From contig JASLFS010000043.1 of NCBI GenBank assembly GCA_030150505.1, positions 1-64,000 on the forward strand: DNA of 64,000 bases, given 5' to 3'. The notes below the pieces were generated by a model. It was given only the letters and a program-made list of their open reading frames with translations, was not told the DNA's origin and did not search any database. The translations under genes were made by a program, and so were the position numbers. Each line of letters begins with the position of its first letter. The first letter of the stretch is position 1. Source of the stretch: Vitreoscilla sp. (lineage in GTDB: Bacteria > Pseudomonadota > Gammaproteobacteria > Burkholderiales > Neisseriaceae). Below are positions 61,207-64,000 of the stretch, in pieces.

Positions 61207-62151
61207 ATGAGAATTTTATTCATTGCCGATCCGCTTGCGGGTTTTAAAACATATAAAGACACAACTTATGCCATGATGCGAGAATGCGCAAAACGTGGAC
61301 ATGAGTTATTTCATACGTTAAGTAGTGATTTATTTACCAACCAAGGTTTGGTGGCGACAACAGCAACGCCTTTTTCGTTTTTAGGCGAAGAAGGTGATTG
61401 TTGGTATGAGACAGGTGAGCCAATACAGATGGGTTTGAAGTATTTTGATGCAGTGATTATGCGCACAGACCCACCTTTTGATTTGCAATACTTGTATGCA
61501 ACGCAGTTTTTAACACTAGCAGAACAGCAAGGTGCGCGCATAGCCAATAGCGGTCAAAGCATGCGCGATTTTAATGAAAAACTTGCCATTTTAAATTTTT
61601 CTGAATTTATCGCACCAACATTGGTTACAACTAAATCTGCTCAAGTTAAGGATTTTTTAAGGGAAAAAGGCGATATTATCGTTAAACCTTTAGATGGCAT
61701 GGGTGGCATGGGTATTTTCCGTTTGCGTGAAAATGATCCCAACGTTGGTTCGATACTGGAAACGTTGATGCAATTGGACAGTAAAACAATCATGGCTCAG
61801 CAATACATCCCTGAAATTGTGAAAGGCGATAAACGAGTTTTGATTATTGACGGCGAGCCTGTGCCATTTGCACTGGCTAGAATTCCGCAAAAAGGTGAAA
61901 CACGTGGTAATTTAGCAGCTGGTGGCATGGGGGTTGCGCAAGAACTAAGTGAACGAGATTGGGAAATTGCCAATGCATTGGCACCTGAATTAAAACGACG
62001 TGGTATTTTGCTGGCAGGCTTGGATATCATTGGGGATTATTTAACGGAAGTTAATGTAACCAGCCCAACAGGTTTTCAAGAAATCATGAAGCAAAAAAAT
62101 TATGATGTTGCTCAGAAATTTATTGATGCTATTGAGAAATTGGAAAAATGA
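61207..62151 (+). CDS. gshB: Glutathione synthetase
   Basis: A 314-residue ATP-grasp enzyme that joins glycine to gamma-glutamylcysteine. The N-terminal MRILFIADPLAGFKTYKDTTYAMM and MRTDPPFDLQYLYATQFL are GshB signatures. The ATP-grasp core shows VKPLDGMGGMGIFR, RVLIIDGEPVPFALARIPQKGETRGNLAAGG and LDIIGDYLTEVNVTSPTGFQE. It completes the pathway with gshA at 56.7 kb. It is probably co-transcribed with the UmuD-like gene. Confidence 0.96.
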   Translation: MRILFIADPLAGFKTYKDTTYAMMRECAKRGHELFHTLSSDLFTNQGLVATTATPFSFLGEEGDCWYETGEPIQMGLKYFDAVIMRTDPPFDLQYLYATQFLTLAEQQGARIANSGQSMRDFNEKLAILNFSEFIAPTLVTTKSAQVKDFLREKGDIIVKPLDGMGGMGIFRLRENDPNVGSILETLMQLDSKTIMAQQYIPEIVKGDKRVLIIDGEPVPFALARIPQKGETRGNLAAGGMGVAQELSERDWEIANALAPELKRRGILLAGLDIIGDYLTEVNVTSPTGFQEIMKQKNYDVAQKFIDAIEKLEK

Positions 62152-62184
62152 TTTTTTATGCTATTGAAATTTAATGGTTTAATT

Positions 62185-62214
62185 AAGGTGTGACAACGTG
62201 TCGCACCTTTTTCT
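62185..62214 (+). terminator. gshB terminator
   Basis: AAGGTGTGACA (62185-62195) pairs with TGTCGCACCTT (62199-62209, one G-U pair) around a 3-base loop, followed by T residues. Confidence 0.85.
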
Positions 62215-62263
62215 ATTGCCCAAAAGGTAAACAGTTAATACAATAAAATGGAATTTAAAGTTC

Positions 62264-62686
62264 ATGTTAGATAAAGAAGAAAAGACAAATCAATCCAACT
62301 TTGCCCTAGAAGCCAAAGGTAAAACAGGAATTCGACGAGTGGTAAATGCTTTTGGTTATTCTGTTGATGGTCTGAAAGCAGCTTATACAGAAGCTGCATT
62401 TCGGCAGCTGATTTGGCTAAATAGCGCATTGATTATTTTGATTTTTGTTTTGAAATTCAGTTTAGTCACTAAAATGATATTAATTTTGACTTCTATGTTA
62501 AGTTTGATCGTAGAATTATTTAATACAGGCATAGAAGCAGCAGTTGACCATACTTCATTGGCTAAAAGTAACTTAGCGAAAAGAGCTAAAGACGTCGGTT
62601 CTGCCGCACAATTAGTAGCAATATTAACTTTAGCTATTATGTGGGGTTTAGCATTGTGGCGTGATTATGGTATTCATTTATTTTAA
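62264..62686 (+). CDS. dgkA: Diacylglycerol kinase
   Basis: A 140-residue inner-membrane enzyme that recycles diacylglycerol to phosphatidate. It has three hydrophobic spans. The catalytic stretch is IVELFNTGIEAAVDHTSLAKSNLAKRAKDVGSAAQLVA, with the Glu and Asn of the DgkA active site. An N-terminal extension of about 20 polar residues precedes the amphipathic helix, slightly longer than the E. coli protein (122 residues). The copper chaperone gene begins nine bases after its stop. Confidence 0.93.
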   Translation: MLDKEEKTNQSNFALEAKGKTGIRRVVNAFGYSVDGLKAAYTEAAFRQLIWLNSALIILIFVLKFSLVTKMILILTSMLSLIVELFNTGIEAAVDHTSLAKSNLAKRAKDVGSAAQLVAILTLAIMWGLALWRDYGIHLF

Positions 62687-62695
62687 GAGAGAAAT

Positions 62696-63187
62696 ATGAA
62701 AAAAGCATTATTACTATCTGCACTTTTAGTCAGTGCACCTTTAGCAACAATTGCAAATGCCCACGATCACCAGCATGCAGAACACAGCGCCAAAGAAATT
62801 GAATTGGGACAAGCGTGGAGTAGAATGACAGCTCCTAGCGTTCCTGGTGCGGTTTTTATTAGTATACATAATGGTACTGATAAAAAGGATGTATTAATGA
62901 GCGCCAGTACCCCAGTTTCTAGCAAGGTGGAATTGCATAACCATATCCATGAAAATGGAGTGATGAAAATGCGTGAAGTGAAAGGTGGCATACCACTAGC
63001 TGCCAATGAAACTACAGTGCTACAGCCTGGTAGTTATCACATTATGCTAATGAATTTAAAAGAGCCACTAAAAATTGGCCAAGAATTTCCTATAACTTTA
63101 AAATTTAAAAATACAGGGTCTAAAACAGTAACTGTTAAAGTTAATAATGGGGAAGGGCAAGACACGCACCAACACATGCATCATTAG
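62696..63187 (+). CDS. Periplasmic copper chaperone PCu(A)C
   Basis: A 163-residue exported protein with signal peptide MKKALLLSALLVSAPLATIANA. The PCuAC copper site is visible as His in VELHNHIHENGVMKMREV together with HIMLMNL, fitting the H(M)x10Mx21HxM pattern. His-rich tails lie near the mature N-terminus (HDHQHAEH) and at the C-terminus (HQHMHH). The family passes Cu(I) to the CuA site of cytochrome oxidase, often with Sco proteins, which are not in the window. AGAGAG precedes the ATG. Confidence 0.92.
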   Translation: MKKALLLSALLVSAPLATIANAHDHQHAEHSAKEIELGQAWSRMTAPSVPGAVFISIHNGTDKKDVLMSASTPVSSKVELHNHIHENGVMKMREVKGGIPLAANETTVLQPGSYHIMLMNLKEPLKIGQEFPITLKFKNTGSKTVTVKVNNGEGQDTHQHMHH

Positions 63188-63243
63188 TTTTTAACGTTTC
63201 ATTACCAATCGCCCTTAATCCAAGCACGAAACAAGGGTTCTTT

Positions 63244-63273
63244 ACTGCTTATCATTTGATAAGCAGTTTTTTT
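63244..63273 (+). terminator. Copper chaperone gene terminator
   Basis: ACTGCTTATCA pairs with TGATAAGCAGT (63257-63267) and is followed by a T run to 63273. Confidence 0.9.
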
Positions 63274-63320
63274 ATGGGTAAATTTTTCGTAAAGATGATA
63301 ATTAATTTGCGCATTATTTA

Positions 63321-63339
63321 AATGATAATTATAATCATT
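63321..63339. promoter_or_regulatory. Fur box
   Basis: AATGATAATTATAATCATT closely matches the 19-base Fur consensus GATAATGATAATCATTATC in its repeated NATAAT units. It lies 33 bases before the siderophore-binding protein start. A further GATGATAATTAA lies at about 63296. Iron-loaded Fur should repress the gene. Confidence 0.82.
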
Positions 63340-63371
63340 CTTTATTGAGAATATTTAGAAAAGGAAATGGA

Positions 63372-64000
63372 ATGAGAAAAAATCATTGGGCTATGATGGG
63401 TATTTTGGCGTTATCAGCAGCTTTTGCAACAGCAAAGCCTGTGGATAGGATTGTTGCATTGGATTTCGGTGCTTTAGATACAATTAGCAGCTTGGGCGAT
63501 GCGAATAAAGTTGTTGCCGCTCCTATTGATAATGCGCCAAAATATTTGGCTAATTTTTTTACTGGGCAGACTGTAGAAAATGCAGGTGGGTTAAAAATGC
63601 CACAAATAGAAGCCATCAAAAAAACAAATCCAGATTTGATTATTATTTCAGGGCGAGCAAATCAATTTTATGATGAGTTAAGCACGATTGCGCCAACAAT
63701 AAAGTATGCAGCTCAGTCGGATGATTATATGGATAGCGTCCGTCAGAATATTATGGAAGTTGCGCAAAAACTTGAAAAAACAGAATTAGCTAATCAAAAA
63801 ATAGATGAATTACACCAGAAAATAGCAGATTTGAAAAATATCAGTGCAAGAAATGCCAGCAAAGCAATTATTCTTTTGCATAATGACGGTAAATTAATAT
63901 TGTCAGAGAAAAGTAATTATGCCAATATAATTTTTGGTTTGGCTGGATTAGGGAATGCAGCTGAATCTGGCGGTTCTGAAAGAGTGATTGTGGATAATCA
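63372..64000 (+). CDS. Ferric-siderophore periplasmic binding protein (partial)
   Basis: ATG 63372 with AAGGAA upstream opens a frame that runs past the right edge; 209 codons are visible. A signal peptide MRKNHWAMMGILALSAAFATA is followed by the FecB/FepB-type fold: RIVALDFGALDTISSLG, GLKMPQIEAIKKTNPDLIIISGR and DYMDSVRQNIMEVAQKL. It resembles CeuE/FatB/FetB proteins, which bind enterobactin-like ferric siderophores for an ABC importer. The upstream Fur box supports iron control. Permease genes should follow outside the window. Confidence 0.88.
   Translation, partial: MRKNHWAMMGILALSAAFATAKPVDRIVALDFGALDTISSLGDANKVVAAPIDNAPKYLANFFTGQTVENAGGLKMPQIEAIKKTNPDLIIISGRANQFYDELSTIAPTIKYAAQSDDYMDSVRQNIMEVAQKLEKTELANQKIDELHQKIADLKNISARNASKAIILLHNDGKLILSEKSNYANIIFGLAGLGNAAESGGSERVIVDN

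Overview
The window looks like a chromosomal segment of a low-GC member of the Neisseriaceae (Betaproteobacteria). Three things support this. The 12-mer AGGCTGCCTGAA occurs in both orientations, twice as inverted pairs; it is the DNA-uptake-sequence dialect I associate with Simonsiella-like Neisseriaceae. The zinc operon order znuC-znuB-znuA and the small CHCC zinc-finger protein are neisserial in style, as is gshA of the short proteobacterial type with gshB nearby. Exact uptake words are sparse (five visible exact copies in 64 kb). I would not name a genus.

Layout. Positions 1-1550 are the right end of an integrated element: the tail of an unknown gene, a DUF4224 protein and a tyrosine integrase aimed at the 3' end of a CAU-anticodon tRNA (probably tRNA-Ile2) at 1556-1631. 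Then come lolA with an unannotated small gene behind it, a DUF455 protein with a HAD phosphatase, a cluster of DnaA-box-like 9-mers, proS, yciK, a DUF3298 protein, dgt, a pseudouridine synthase, a GAF-like protein and ribA (to 11.5 kb). From 11.6 to 22.6 kb is a leucine/isovalerate catabolic locus: a thioesterase and a TetR regulator diverge from liuABCDE, an acyl-CoA synthetase and a two-subunit 3-oxoacid CoA-transferase. Together these would convert isovaleryl-CoA to acetoacetate and acetyl-CoA and recover the acetoacetate as acetoacetyl-CoA.

From 22.6 to 40 kb lie parE, rppH, a polyamine-binding lipoprotein, an aromatic amino acid permease, an aldehyde dehydrogenase, a candidate small RNA, bioFCD, a Zur-controlled zinc importer that begins with a 38-residue membrane peptide, glnD and cca. 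From 40 to 47 kb lie trxB and a lipopolysaccharide group (waaF, lapA, lapB, hldA, hldD) with pyrF among them. From 47 to 56 kb lie yddG, rhlE with an IclR gene, a LysR gene, a decayed DUF485 gene, acs, nusB, ribH and a Bcr/CflA pump.

From 56 to 64 kb lie gshA, trpS, an LprI-like lipoprotein, a long UmuD-like S24 protein that may act as a LexA-type repressor, gshB, dgkA, a PCuAC copper chaperone and the start of a Fur-controlled siderophore-binding protein cut by the window edge. Most operon ends carry clear Rho-independent terminators. The most interesting items are the UmuD-like protein with its palindromic operator, the candidate small RNA at 30.4 kb, the small open reading frames by lolA and znuC, the DnaA-box cluster, the DUF485 pseudogene and the compact liu operon.
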